From Megasphaera massiliensis (GTDB lineage Bacteria; Bacillota; Negativicutes; Veillonellales; Megasphaeraceae): 64,000 nucleotides of DNA. Made by a program: the position numbers and the translations under genes. The stretch is taken from the NCBI RefSeq assembly GCF_000455225.1, contig NZ_HF954537.1, positions 70,096-134,095 of the forward strand. Direction: 5' to 3'. Below, piece by piece: positions 56,222 to 64,000 of the stretch (position 1 is its first letter; every line of letters starts with the position of its first letter). The notes below the pieces were generated by a model, which worked only from the letters and a program-made list of their open reading frames with translations, was not told where the DNA came from and searched no databases.

Positions 56222-56569
56222 ATGGGAGAATTACGAGTACGAAAAATCCAGGAATTTATTAAACAGGAAGTATCGAAGATGCTCCTGAATGAATTAAAAG
56301 ATCCGCGCATCGGTTTCGTCACCGTTACCGATGCCCGCATCACCGGCGACTTGCGCGACGCGACGATTTACGTCAGCCTCTTTGGCGACGACGAAGCGAA
56401 AAAAAAGACCTTAGAGGCCTTGAAACGCGCCACCGGCTATATTCGGACGGAAGTCGGAAAACGCCTCGGCATCCGCTATTCGCCGTCCATTGTATTTAAA
56501 GAAGATACGTCCCTTGACTATGGGATGAAAATCGATAAGATTCTGCACGACATTGAAAAGAAGGACTGA
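56222..56569 (+). CDS. rbfA: Ribosome-binding factor A
   Basis: 30S maturation and cold-shock factor of 115 residues with the KH-like fold: ELRVRKIQEFIKQEVSKMLL, DPRIGFVTVTDARITGDLRDA (in part) and the end SLDYGMKIDKIL. AAAGGAGGGG precedes the ATG. It follows infB after 15 bases, the standard order. Confidence 0.94.
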   Translation: MGELRVRKIQEFIKQEVSKMLLNELKDPRIGFVTVTDARITGDLRDATIYVSLFGDDEAKKKTLEALKRATGYIRTEVGKRLGIRYSPSIVFKEDTSLDYGMKIDKILHDIEKKD

Positions 56570-56573
56570 TGAC

Positions 56574-57518
56574 ATGAATTGTTCCGCCCAGGAAATCTAT
56601 ACCCTCCTTCACCACTATGACCACATTTTGGTGACGGCCCATGTCAGTCCTGACGGCGATGCCTTAGGGAGCGTCTTGGCTTTGTGGCATTGGTTGAAAG
56701 CAGAAGGGAAGGATGCCGTCATGGTCATCGACGATGACATTGACGACCGCTATAACTTCCTCGACGGCTTGTCGGCTATTTGCCGGCCCGACCAGGTCAA
56801 AACCGATGCCTCGTGGCTGACGGTCGTCCTCGATGCGACAGGGTTAGGACGGATCGGTAAGACAGCCGACCTCGTCTGCGGCAAGGTTTTGAACCTCGAT
56901 CATCACGTCTCGAATGAGCATTTTGCCCAGTGGGAATATTTTAAGCCCGACTATGCGGCGACGGGAGAAATCTTGACCTACCTCTTTGACCAGTGGCATA
57001 TCACGTGGTCTCCGGCCATAGCCGATGCCCTCTATACGGCTATCGCCACAGACTGCGGCTTCTTCAAGTTTAACAACACGACGGGCCATACCCTGCGCAT
57101 GGCAGCCGTCCTCGTCGACAACGGTGCTCAGCCCGACGTCATTTCAGACCATCTCGACGCTCGGTCGCTCAACAAGCTCCGGGCCTTGTCGAAGGTTCTC
57201 GATCAGCTGGAACTCTTTGCCGACGGCCGCATTTCCTGCCTGTCCTACACGCCGGAACTCCTTTCCATCATCGGCGAGCACACGGGCATTTATATCGACT
57301 ATGCCCGCCGCATCAAGGGCGCTGAAGTGGCCTTTACGGTAAAATACATCGGCCCTGAAGAAACGCGGGTCAGCCTGCGCTCGAAAGGCATCGACGTCAA
57401 TGCTGTGGCCGCTTCTTTCGGCGGCGGCGGGCACATTCGGGCTGCCGGCTGTACCATCGAAAAGCCTTTAGATGAAGCTAAGGCGATCATCGTAAAGGAA
57501 ATTGAAAAGCGCTTATGA
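56574..57518 (+). CDS. nrnA: DHH-family phosphoesterase NrnA
   Basis: Bifunctional nanoRNase/pAp phosphatase of 314 residues. The DHH domain has the HVSPDGDALGS and LDHHVSN metal sites, and DHHA1 ends with GGGGHIRAAGC. It degrades short oligoribonucleotides and 3'-phosphoadenosine 5'-phosphate. I chose ATG at 56574 four bases after rbfA; a TTG inside rbfA is in frame but has no ribosome site. The stop overlaps truB. Confidence 0.92.
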   Translation: MNCSAQEIYTLLHHYDHILVTAHVSPDGDALGSVLALWHWLKAEGKDAVMVIDDDIDDRYNFLDGLSAICRPDQVKTDASWLTVVLDATGLGRIGKTADLVCGKVLNLDHHVSNEHFAQWEYFKPDYAATGEILTYLFDQWHITWSPAIADALYTAIATDCGFFKFNNTTGHTLRMAAVLVDNGAQPDVISDHLDARSLNKLRALSKVLDQLELFADGRISCLSYTPELLSIIGEHTGIYIDYARRIKGAEVAFTVKYIGPEETRVSLRSKGIDVNAVAASFGGGGHIRAAGCTIEKPLDEAKAIIVKEIEKRL

Positions 57519-58396
57519 TACATGGAATCATTAATGTACTGAAGCCGACGGGAATGTCGAGCCACGACGTCATCGGCTGCCTGCGGCGCATTTACGGCAT
57601 GAAGAAGATGGGCCACGCCGGTACCCTCGACCCCTTGGCAGCCGGTGTCCTGCCGGTCTATGCCGGGCAGGCGACGCGCCTCATCGAATACGGCGACAGC
57701 GACGTCAAGTCCTACCATGCCGAATTCGTCCTGGGTCTGGAAACCGATACCGAAGACAGTACGGGGACGGTCGTCGAACGGCTGCCGGTTCCGGATCTTT
57801 CCGAAGCAGATGTCCGCCGCGTCCTGGCCTCTTTCTGCGGCGATATCGAACAAGCGCCGTCGAAGTATTCGGCCATTAACGTCAACGGCGTCAAGGCCTA
57901 TAAATTGGCCCGCCAGGACCGGGATTTCACCTTGCCTGTGCGGCAGGTGACAATCCACAGTCTGGAACTCCTGTCCTTTGACGGCCGGCGCGGTACCTTT
58001 GCCGTGACTTGCTCTAAGGGAACCTATGTCCGATCCCTCATCCGCGATTTGGGGACGGCCCTTGGGACCTGCGCCTGCATGACCTATCTTGTCCGAACCC
58101 GGGCCGGTCTGTTTACCATTGAAGAAGCAGCGACCTTAGAAATGTTGGAACAAGATCCTGCGTCTTATGTCCTTCCGGCCGACATGGCCATTCACGATAT
58201 AAGGCGGGCTAACTGCTCGACCAAGCAGTGTGATTTTCTCCTTCAGGGGCGGCCTGTGCCCTTTGCCGGGCCGAACCTCACCGATGGAGACGTGCTGCGT
58301 GTCTATGGCCCTGACGGGCGATTGATGGGCATCGTCCGCTACGATGAACAGCACCATATCCTGCGTCCCCATAAGATGTTTGCAGACGGATTGTGA
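57515..58396 (+). CDS. truB: tRNA pseudouridine-55 synthase TruB
   Basis: Enzyme of 293 residues that makes pseudouridine 55 in the T loop of tRNAs. The catalytic Asp lies in GHAGTLDPLAAGVLPV; IINVLKPTGMSSHDVI and TCSKGTYVRSLIRDLG are further hallmarks. The start overlaps nrnA (ATGA). A C-terminal PUA-like part is present. Confidence 0.95.
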   Translation: MIHGIINVLKPTGMSSHDVIGCLRRIYGMKKMGHAGTLDPLAAGVLPVYAGQATRLIEYGDSDVKSYHAEFVLGLETDTEDSTGTVVERLPVPDLSEADVRRVLASFCGDIEQAPSKYSAINVNGVKAYKLARQDRDFTLPVRQVTIHSLELLSFDGRRGTFAVTCSKGTYVRSLIRDLGTALGTCACMTYLVRTRAGLFTIEEAATLEMLEQDPASYVLPADMAIHDIRRANCSTKQCDFLLQGRPVPFAGPNLTDGDVLRVYGPDGRLMGIVRYDEQHHILRPHKMFADGL

Positions 58397-58407
58397 GGTA
58401 ACTAACG

Positions 58408-59346
58408 ATGGAAATATTCCACTCCTTTCAGGAAATAACCGGCTTTACGGGCGCCGTCGTGGCCCTCGGGACCTTTGACGGCATCCATAAAGGCCATCAG
58501 ATGGTCATGAAGACAGCCATCAAGCGGGCTGCTGCCGGCGGTGTGAAAACCATGGTGGTCACCTTCACGGCTCATCCCATGTCGGTCTTATGCCCGGAAA
58601 AAGAACCGCTTCGCTTGGCGACAATCGCCCAAAAGGCAGAATACATTGAAGCCGTCGGCATCGACGGCTTGGTCCTCCTGCCCATGAGCGAAGGGCTCCT
58701 GCGTGAATCGCCGGAGGAATTCTGCCAAAATCTCGTGACTTATATTCATCCGTCGGTCATCGTCGTCGGCTCCAACTTTACCTATGGGGCTAAGGCGGCC
58801 GGCAATACGGACACGATGAAAGCCTTTATGGCGGACTACGCTATTCCCGTTGAAGCCCTGGATCTTCTCGAACGGCCGGGAGGTACGACGCCCATTAGCA
58901 GCACCGTCATCCGCCGGCTCATCCAAATGGGCCACATGGAGACGGCTGAAAACCTTCTGGGCCGCCCCTTTGCCTTGACCGGGACCATCGTACCCGGTGA
59001 CCACCGCGGCCGGACCATCGGCTTTGCTACGGCCAATATGCTCATTCCCATCAACATGGCCATTCCGCCGGACGGCGTCTATGTGACCGAATTGTGGTGG
59101 GATGGAGAAGGGCACCCGGCCATGACCAACATCGGCGACAACCCGACCTTTGAGAACCAGTACCGCCGCATCGAGACCCACGTCCTCGACTGGGATAAGG
59201 ATCTTTACGGTAAGAACGTCAGTCTGCGTTTTCGAAAGCGCCTGCGCGGTGAAGAAGTCTTTGCCTCGGCAGACGACCTCATCGCCCAGATGAAAGAAGA
59301 CGAAAAGGCAACGCAGCAGTTTTTTGCAGCTGATAAAAATGAATAA
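58408..59346 (+). CDS. ribF: Bifunctional riboflavin kinase/FAD synthetase
   Basis: Enzyme of 312 residues that makes FMN and FAD. The N-terminal nucleotidyltransferase domain shows ALGTFDGIHKGHQ and VVGSNFTYG...; the C-terminal kinase domain (about 185-305) shows GRTIGFATANM and NIGDNPTF. Last gene of the nusA operon, followed by a terminator. FMN supply would serve flavoproteins such as the hydroxyacid oxidase. Confidence 0.95.
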   Translation: MEIFHSFQEITGFTGAVVALGTFDGIHKGHQMVMKTAIKRAAAGGVKTMVVTFTAHPMSVLCPEKEPLRLATIAQKAEYIEAVGIDGLVLLPMSEGLLRESPEEFCQNLVTYIHPSVIVVGSNFTYGAKAAGNTDTMKAFMADYAIPVEALDLLERPGGTTPISSTVIRRLIQMGHMETAENLLGRPFALTGTIVPGDHRGRTIGFATANMLIPINMAIPPDGVYVTELWWDGEGHPAMTNIGDNPTFENQYRRIETHVLDWDKDLYGKNVSLRFRKRLRGEEVFASADDLIAQMKEDEKATQQFFAADKNE

Positions 59347-59354
59347 AAACCGTT

Positions 59355-59412
59355 AACAGGAAAAGGTTTTGCTTACGAATTTCTTAATTCGAGCAACTTT
59401 TCCTGTTTTTTT
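59355..59412 (+). terminator. Terminator of the rimP-ribF operon
   Basis: AACAGGAAAAG pairs perfectly with CTTTTCCTGTT; the arms enclose a further paired region (GAATT/AATTC) and are followed by a T run. Confidence 0.9.
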
Positions 59413-59446
59413 CATAAAAAATGTAGAATAACACACTCTGAAGTGG

Positions 59447-59485
59447 TATAATAAAAAACATTACGACGGGTTGTTATACGTCGTA
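59447..59485 (+). promoter_or_regulatory. Extended -10 and inverted repeat before aminotransferase 1
   Basis: TGG-TATAAT (the -10 is 59447-59452) is followed by a perfect inverted repeat TACGACG/CGTCGTA (59462-59485). The repeat sits where a repressor would block transcription start. Confidence 0.5.
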
Positions 59486-59519
59486 TCGAAAGCAAGTCAA
59501 TAGATAGGAGTGAAGTTTT

Positions 59520-60710
59520 ATGGTAATGTTTTCTGAAGAAGCAAAAAGTTTGCACGCATCTGACATCCGTGAAATCCTGAAAGTCACTGAAAATCCGGAA
59601 ATTATTTCCTTTGCCGGCGGCCTTCCGGCTCCGGAACTGTTCCCGATTGATGAAATGATGAAGGTGGACGTGGAAATTTTGAAGAAAGAAGGGCGTCAGG
59701 CCGTGCAGTACAGCACGACGGAAGGCTACATTCCGCTGCGCAAACAGATTGCTGCCCGCATGAAATCGTCCTTTAATACGGACTGCACCTATGAAGACAT
59801 TATCATTACCGCCGGCTCTCAGCAGGGCCTGTCTCTTCTCGGCCAACTCTTTTTGAACGAAGGCGACGTCGTCCTCGTTGAAAGCCCGACCTACATGGGC
59901 GCCACGACCGCCTTTGCCGTCAATTTTCCCCAGTTCGTCGAAGTCGAAACGGACGACAAGGGCATGGTACCGGAAGCCTTGGAAAAGGCTATTGAAAAGT
60001 ACGGCGACCGCGTACGCCTGATGTACGTCATCCCGGAATTCCAGAACCCGACGGGTATCACCTGGCCTCTGGAACGGCGTAAAGCCGTCATGGATATCAT
60101 GAATAAACACGATATCCCGGTCATCGAAGACGATCCGTACGGCGAACTTCGCTATGAAGGCCAGACCATGCCGACCTTGAAATCGATGGATACCAAGGGC
60201 AACGTCATCTTCCTCGGTTCCTTCTCGAAAATCTTCATGCCGGGCCTTCGTATCGGCTGGATGGTCGCTCATCAGGACATCCTTGAAAAAGCGGTCATGC
60301 TGAAACAGACCGTCGACCTCCAGTCTTCGTCCTTTGCTCAGCGCCAGGCTTCGTACTACATCGACATGTACGACCTCGACGCTCACGTCGCCAAGATCCG
60401 CGAACTCTACGGCAAACGCCGCACCTTGATGTACGATTCGATGAAAAAATACTTCCCTCAGGGCCTTTCCTTTACCTATCCGGAAGGCGGCCTGTTCACT
60501 TGGGTTACCCTTCCCGAAAACATCGATGCCAAGGCCATCATGCCGGAAGTCATCGAAAAGAAAGTCGCTTATGTCCCGGGCGGAGCCTTCTATCCTAACG
60601 GCGGCAACGGCAATCACTTCCGCTTGAACTACTCCAATATGCCGGAAGACCGCATCGTCGAAGGCATTAAACGCTTAGCTGAAGTTTTGAAAGAAAAGAT
60701 GGGAAAATAA
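59520..60710 (+). CDS. PLP-dependent aminotransferase 1 (MocR-less, LysN-like class I)
   Basis: Fold-type I aminotransferase of 396 residues. It shows AGGLPAPELFP at the N-terminus, the YSTTEGYIPLR substrate segment, FQNPTGITWP, DDPYGELRY, the PLP Lys237 in GSFSKIFMPGLRIGW, and the Arg for the substrate carboxylate in NHFRLNYSN. The subgroup includes 2-aminoadipate/aromatic/branched-chain transaminases; the amino acid used cannot be assigned. A close paralogue follows on the same strand. ATG at 59520 lies eight bases after AGGAGTG. Confidence 0.9.
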   Translation: MVMFSEEAKSLHASDIREILKVTENPEIISFAGGLPAPELFPIDEMMKVDVEILKKEGRQAVQYSTTEGYIPLRKQIAARMKSSFNTDCTYEDIIITAGSQQGLSLLGQLFLNEGDVVLVESPTYMGATTAFAVNFPQFVEVETDDKGMVPEALEKAIEKYGDRVRLMYVIPEFQNPTGITWPLERRKAVMDIMNKHDIPVIEDDPYGELRYEGQTMPTLKSMDTKGNVIFLGSFSKIFMPGLRIGWMVAHQDILEKAVMLKQTVDLQSSSFAQRQASYYIDMYDLDAHVAKIRELYGKRRTLMYDSMKKYFPQGLSFTYPEGGLFTWVTLPENIDAKAIMPEVIEKKVAYVPGGAFYPNGGNGNHFRLNYSNMPEDRIVEGIKRLAEVLKEKMGK

Positions 60711-60730
60711 TTAAACTTTGCAGGAAATGA

Positions 60731-60760
60731 GACGCTCTCTCCCGAGGGCGTCTTTTCTTT
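60731..60760 (+). terminator. Terminator after aminotransferase 1
   Basis: GACGCTCTC pairs with GAGGGCGTC (one G-U) around TCCC, followed by a long T-rich run. Confidence 0.88.
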
Positions 60761-60901
60761 TTTTATTTTTTTAAAAATTTTTTACATGAATTACTTAATA
60801 TTTTATGGAGTTTACTTTTGGTATTATCAGTAATTGACCATAATACCCACGAATTTATAGGTTTGCATAAATGAGAATGTAGCTATGACATAAACGTTTA
60901 A

Positions 60902-60930
60902 TTGCATAAAAGTAATTTAAATGATACTAT
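60902..60930 (+). promoter_or_regulatory. Promoter of aminotransferase 2
   Basis: TTGCAT (60902-60907), a 17-base spacer and TACTAT (60925-60930) in an AT-rich gap, 47 bases before the start codon. Confidence 0.6.
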
Positions 60931-60977
60931 ATAAACATAGATATGCGCTATGCACAATTATGAAGGAGTGAGTGAAT

Positions 60978-62165
60978 ATGCAATTTTCCAACTTAGCTAT
61001 GAATTTGAAAGCCTCTGAAATCCGTGAACTCTTGAAACTGACGACCATGCCGGAAATTATTTCCTTCGCTGGCGGCCTGCCGGCTCCGGAACTGTTCCCG
61101 ACAGAAGATCTCAAAAAAGTTGACGAAGCTGTATTGACCAAAGAAGGCCAGGCAGCCCTGCAGTACGGCACGACCGAAGGTTACACACCCCTTCGCGAAC
61201 AGATCGCAGGACGCATGAAAAAATCCTTCATGGTCGACTGCACCCCTGAAAACATCGTCATCACGTCCGGCTCCCAGCAGGGTCTGTCCCTCTTGGCTCA
61301 GATTTTCCTCAACCCCGGTGACGTCGTTCTCGTAGAAAGCCCGACCTACCTCGGCGCTATCAACGCTTTTAAACTCTGTGGTCCTGAATTTGTCGAAGTT
61401 CCGACGGACGACAAAGGCATCATCCCGGAAGAACTCGAAAAAATCTTGGCAAAATACGGCGACCGCGTCCGCATGATGTATGTTATTCCTGAATTCCAGA
61501 ACCCGACGGGCATTACCTGGCCGATGGAACGCCGCAAAGCTTTCATGGACATCATCAACCGCTATGACTTCCCGGTTCTCGAAGACGATCCGTACGGCGA
61601 ACTCCGTTTCGACGGCGACAAAGTTCCGTCCCTCAAATCGATGGATACCAAGGGCAACATCATCTTCCTCGGCTCCTTCTCGAAGATCCTCATGCCGGGC
61701 CTGCGTATTGCCTGGATGGTTGCTGATCCGGTCATCATTGATAAAGTCGTTAAGCTGAAACAGGCTGTTGACCTCCAGTCCTCGTCCTTCGGTCAGCGCC
61801 AGACTTCCTTCTTCATCGATATGTACGATCTCGATGCTCACGTTGCAAAGATCAAAGAATTGTACAAAAAACGCCGCAATCTCATGTGCGATTCGATGAA
61901 AGAATACTTCCCTGAAGGCATCACCTTTACATACCCTGAAGGCGGCCTGTTCACGTGGGTAACGTTGCCCGAAGGCATGGATGCGAAAGAACTCATGCCT
62001 AAAGTCCTAGCGAAAAACGTTGCCTACGTGCCGGGCGGTCCGTTCTACCCGCATGGCGGCAATGCTAACCACTTCCGCCTCAACTACTCCAACATGCCGG
62101 AAGAACGCATCGTAGAAGGTATCAAACGCTTAGCTGAAGTACTGAAAGAAGAATTGGCAAAATAA
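60978..62165 (+). CDS. PLP-dependent aminotransferase 2 (paralogue)
   Basis: Fold-type I aminotransferase of 395 residues, closely similar to the preceding gene along its whole length, with all the same motifs (AGGLPAPELFP, GSFSKILMPGLR, NHFRLNYSN). It is thus a tandem duplication. Differences cluster near the substrate pocket region (for example GAINAFKLCGPEF for GATTAFAVNFPQF), so substrate range may have shifted. ATG at 60978 lies nine bases after AAGGAG; a GTG six bases earlier is too close. It has its own promoter, separate from gene 1. Confidence 0.9.
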   Translation: MQFSNLAMNLKASEIRELLKLTTMPEIISFAGGLPAPELFPTEDLKKVDEAVLTKEGQAALQYGTTEGYTPLREQIAGRMKKSFMVDCTPENIVITSGSQQGLSLLAQIFLNPGDVVLVESPTYLGAINAFKLCGPEFVEVPTDDKGIIPEELEKILAKYGDRVRMMYVIPEFQNPTGITWPMERRKAFMDIINRYDFPVLEDDPYGELRFDGDKVPSLKSMDTKGNIIFLGSFSKILMPGLRIAWMVADPVIIDKVVKLKQAVDLQSSSFGQRQTSFFIDMYDLDAHVAKIKELYKKRRNLMCDSMKEYFPEGITFTYPEGGLFTWVTLPEGMDAKELMPKVLAKNVAYVPGGPFYPHGGNANHFRLNYSNMPEERIVEGIKRLAEVLKEELAK

Positions 62166-62185
62166 GCCTAAAAATGATATGATAT

Positions 62186-62217
62186 AAGGGAGCTGTCGCT
62201 TTGCGGCAGCTCCCTTT
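62186..62217 (+). terminator. Terminator after aminotransferase 2
   Basis: AAGGGAGCTGTCGC pairs with GCGGCAGCTCCCTT (one G-U) around three T. The T run is short (three), so termination may be partial. Confidence 0.75.
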
Positions 62218-62249
62218 GTACGTTCACTCAAGGAAGGATGCCTTGTTTC

Positions 62250-64000
62250 ATGCTTCAAATTGAATCATTGTTAAAACAGTATTTTGGCTATTCGTCATTC
62301 CGGCCGGGCCAGCACGAAGTCATTCAGACCCTGCTCGACGGCCGCGATTGCCTGGCAATCATGCCGACCGGGGCGGGGAAGTCGATCTGCTTCCAGCTTC
62401 CGGCCCTGATGATGCCCGGCGTGACCTTAGTCATTTCACCGCTCATTTCCCTGATGAAAGACCAGGTAGACAGTCTGGTCAATCAGGAAATACCGGCGAC
62501 ATATATCAACAGCCAGTGTACCTTTGAAGAAGTGAAGGCCCGCTTTGCTGCCATCCGTGCCGGCCGCATCAAGCTGGTCTATATCTCGCCGGAAAGACTG
62601 GAGAATCAGTTCTTTACGGCTTTCATGCAGACCCTGCCCATTTCCATGTTCATCATCGACGAAGCCCACTGCGTCTCTCAATGGGGCCATGATTTTAGGC
62701 CCAGTTACTGCACCGTCCGCGACTGGATCGCAGCCCTTCCCCAGCGGCCTGTCGTCGGGGCTTTTACGGCGACGGCGACGGAAAAGGTCAAGCACGACAT
62801 GATGTCCCTCTTAGGCCTTCAAAAGGAACGCATTTTTATCGGCGGCTTCGACCGGCCCAACCTCTATTTCCGCGTCGTTCATGCCAAGGCTAAGATGGAG
62901 TTCACCTTGTCCTACATTGCCAAGCATAAAGAGGACAGCGGGATCATCTATGCGGCGACGCGCAAGGAAGTCGACCGCATCTGTGATGAACTGAATCGGC
63001 GGGGCATCAAGGCCGGCCGTTACCATGCCGGTCTCAGCGACGAGATGCGCCGTTCCATGCAGGAAGCCTTTACCTACGATAAAATCCAGGTCATCGTAGC
63101 GACCAACGCCTTCGGCATGGGCATCGACAAGAGCAATGTCCGCTACGTCATCCATTACCAGATGCCGAAAAACATCGAAAGTTACTACCAGGAAGCCGGC
63201 AGAGCCGGCCGCGACGGGGCACCGGGGGACTGTATCCTCCTCTTTAACCGCCAGGATATCATGATCCAGAAATTCCTCATCGAGCAATCGACTCGCGACG
63301 CCAAACAGCAGGAGGTCGAATTCCGCCTGCTCCATGCCATGGTTCGCTACTGTGAAGGCAACCACTGCCTGCGCCATTATATTCTGTCGTATTTTGGTGA
63401 GCATCCGTCGTGGGAGCACTGCGATAAATGCGGCAATTGTGACCAGGAAACGGTCGAAGAGGACATGACCGAACAGGTGCGCAGCATCTGCCTCTGCGTC
63501 GACGAACTGAAAGGGCGCTTTGGCCTGACCATGGTGTCCGACATCCTGAAAGGGAGTCAGAATGCTAAGATTCGCCGCTATGGCTTTGACCGCAATGCCG
63601 TCTTCGGCATGCTCGGTAATTTTTCCCTGTCCGAAGTTCGCGATATGGTGCGCCAGTGCATCGACGACGGCTATCTCGAGCAGTCTGACGGAAAGTATCC
63701 CGTCGTCTCCCTGACGGCAGACGGAAGGCAGGCGATGGGGGGCCATAAACGCATCGTTCAGCAGAAACGAGTCGTTGAAGAGATTCCGGCGGCCATTCCC
63801 AAACGCCGGCAAAAACGCAGTGCCGGGACCTTTGACGAAGAGACCCTGCGCCCCTTGTTCGACACCCTGCGGGCCGTTCGCCGCGACTTAGCCAAGGACG
63901 AAAACATTCCGCCCTTCGTCATTTTTTCCGATGCCACCTTGTGGGATATGGCAGCCCTTAAGCCGAGCAGCCTCGACGCCATGGGTGACATCAAGGGCGT
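62250..64000 (+). CDS. recQ: ATP-dependent DNA helicase RecQ (3' end outside window)
   Basis: Superfamily 2 helicase; about 583 codons are visible and the frame is open to the window edge. The helicase core has FRPGQ, Walker A GAGKS (residues 41-45), DEAH (137-140) and motif VI QEAGRAGRDG. The zinc-binding RQC region follows (C-x-G-N-H-C, then CDKCGNC), then the winged helix, and a C-terminal HRDC domain has begun (FDEETLRPLFDTLRAVRRDLA). The protein unwinds recombination and fork intermediates. ATG at 62250 is preferred; ATG at 62238 overlaps the AAGGAAGG ribosome site. Confidence 0.94.
   Translation, partial: MLQIESLLKQYFGYSSFRPGQHEVIQTLLDGRDCLAIMPTGAGKSICFQLPALMMPGVTLVISPLISLMKDQVDSLVNQEIPATYINSQCTFEEVKARFAAIRAGRIKLVYISPERLENQFFTAFMQTLPISMFIIDEAHCVSQWGHDFRPSYCTVRDWIAALPQRPVVGAFTATATEKVKHDMMSLLGLQKERIFIGGFDRPNLYFRVVHAKAKMEFTLSYIAKHKEDSGIIYAATRKEVDRICDELNRRGIKAGRYHAGLSDEMRRSMQEAFTYDKIQVIVATNAFGMGIDKSNVRYVIHYQMPKNIESYYQEAGRAGRDGAPGDCILLFNRQDIMIQKFLIEQSTRDAKQQEVEFRLLHAMVRYCEGNHCLRHYILSYFGEHPSWEHCDKCGNCDQETVEEDMTEQVRSICLCVDELKGRFGLTMVSDILKGSQNAKIRRYGFDRNAVFGMLGNFSLSEVRDMVRQCIDDGYLEQSDGKYPVVSLTADGRQAMGGHKRIVQQKRVVEEIPAAIPKRRQKRSAGTFDEETLRPLFDTLRAVRRDLAKDENIPPFVIFSDATLWDMAALKPSSLDAMGDIKG

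Noticed and set aside
59412-60617. Minus-strand frame opposite aminotransferase 1 (401 codons)
   Set aside because: Shadow; the plus-strand protein has a full set of PLP motifs, and the paralogue at 60978 shows a matching shadow.
62811-63812. Long minus-strand frame opposite recQ (333 codons)
   Set aside because: Shadow of recQ, whose domains are clear on the plus strand.

Overview
The window looks like a chromosome segment of a Negativicutes bacterium, most like Megasphaera or a close relative (Veillonellaceae). This is inferred from moderately high G+C, Firmicutes-type operon order (ctsR-mcsA-mcsB-clpC-radA; ispDF-gltX-cysS-mrnC-rlmB-sigH; rimP-nusA-ylxR-ylxQ-infB-rbfA-nrnA-truB-ribF), strong AGGAGG ribosome binding sites, a cysteine T-box leader, and an ArnT-like lipid glycosyltransferase that fits a diderm Firmicute. 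No rRNA, CRISPR array, insertion sequence or prophage was seen. There is one tRNA, Leu(CAG).

Layout. 0-18 kb is accessory and metabolic: a zinc-ribbon protein with a TPM-domain partner, a hydrolase, tatAC divergent from a Tat-signal protein with HD-like motifs, a BrnQ carrier, a ZIP transporter, a CdaR-type regulator with a glycerate kinase broken by one stop codon, RNase HI, an EFR1-type flavodoxin-ferredoxin, an FMN hydroxyacid oxidase, a VirK/YbjX protein, and a heterodimeric ABC exporter whose first subunit is broken by one stop codon. 17.7-23.8 kb is the CtsR stress operon plus radA; clpC carries a one-base frameshift in a C run. 23.8-27.2 kb is a two-gene insert: a NudG-like Nudix hydrolase and a SauUSI-like type IV restriction enzyme. 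It sits between radA and yacL, where B. subtilis carries disA. 27.3-41.9 kb is housekeeping: isoprenoid synthesis, Glu and Cys tRNA synthetases, rRNA processing and methylation, SigH, SecG, RNase R, SmpB, PolA and MutM. 42.2-49.3 kb is a second accessory block that separates mutM from coaE: a secreted hydrolase, a GT39 enzyme, a divergent LysR/SDR pair, an iron alcohol dehydrogenase and an AT-rich orphan gene. 49.4-59.4 kb holds coaE, a lytic transglycosylase, tRNA-Leu and the nusA-infB translation operon. The window closes with tandem paralogous aminotransferases and recQ, which runs off the end.

Four genes are disrupted: two by in-frame stops (TAA, TAG) and two by single-base changes at homopolymers (C5, T7). 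The homopolymer cases may be assembly errors. Points most worth follow-up are the Nudix/SauUSI pair, the Tat-exported HD-like protein beside tatAC, and the AT-rich orphan gene.
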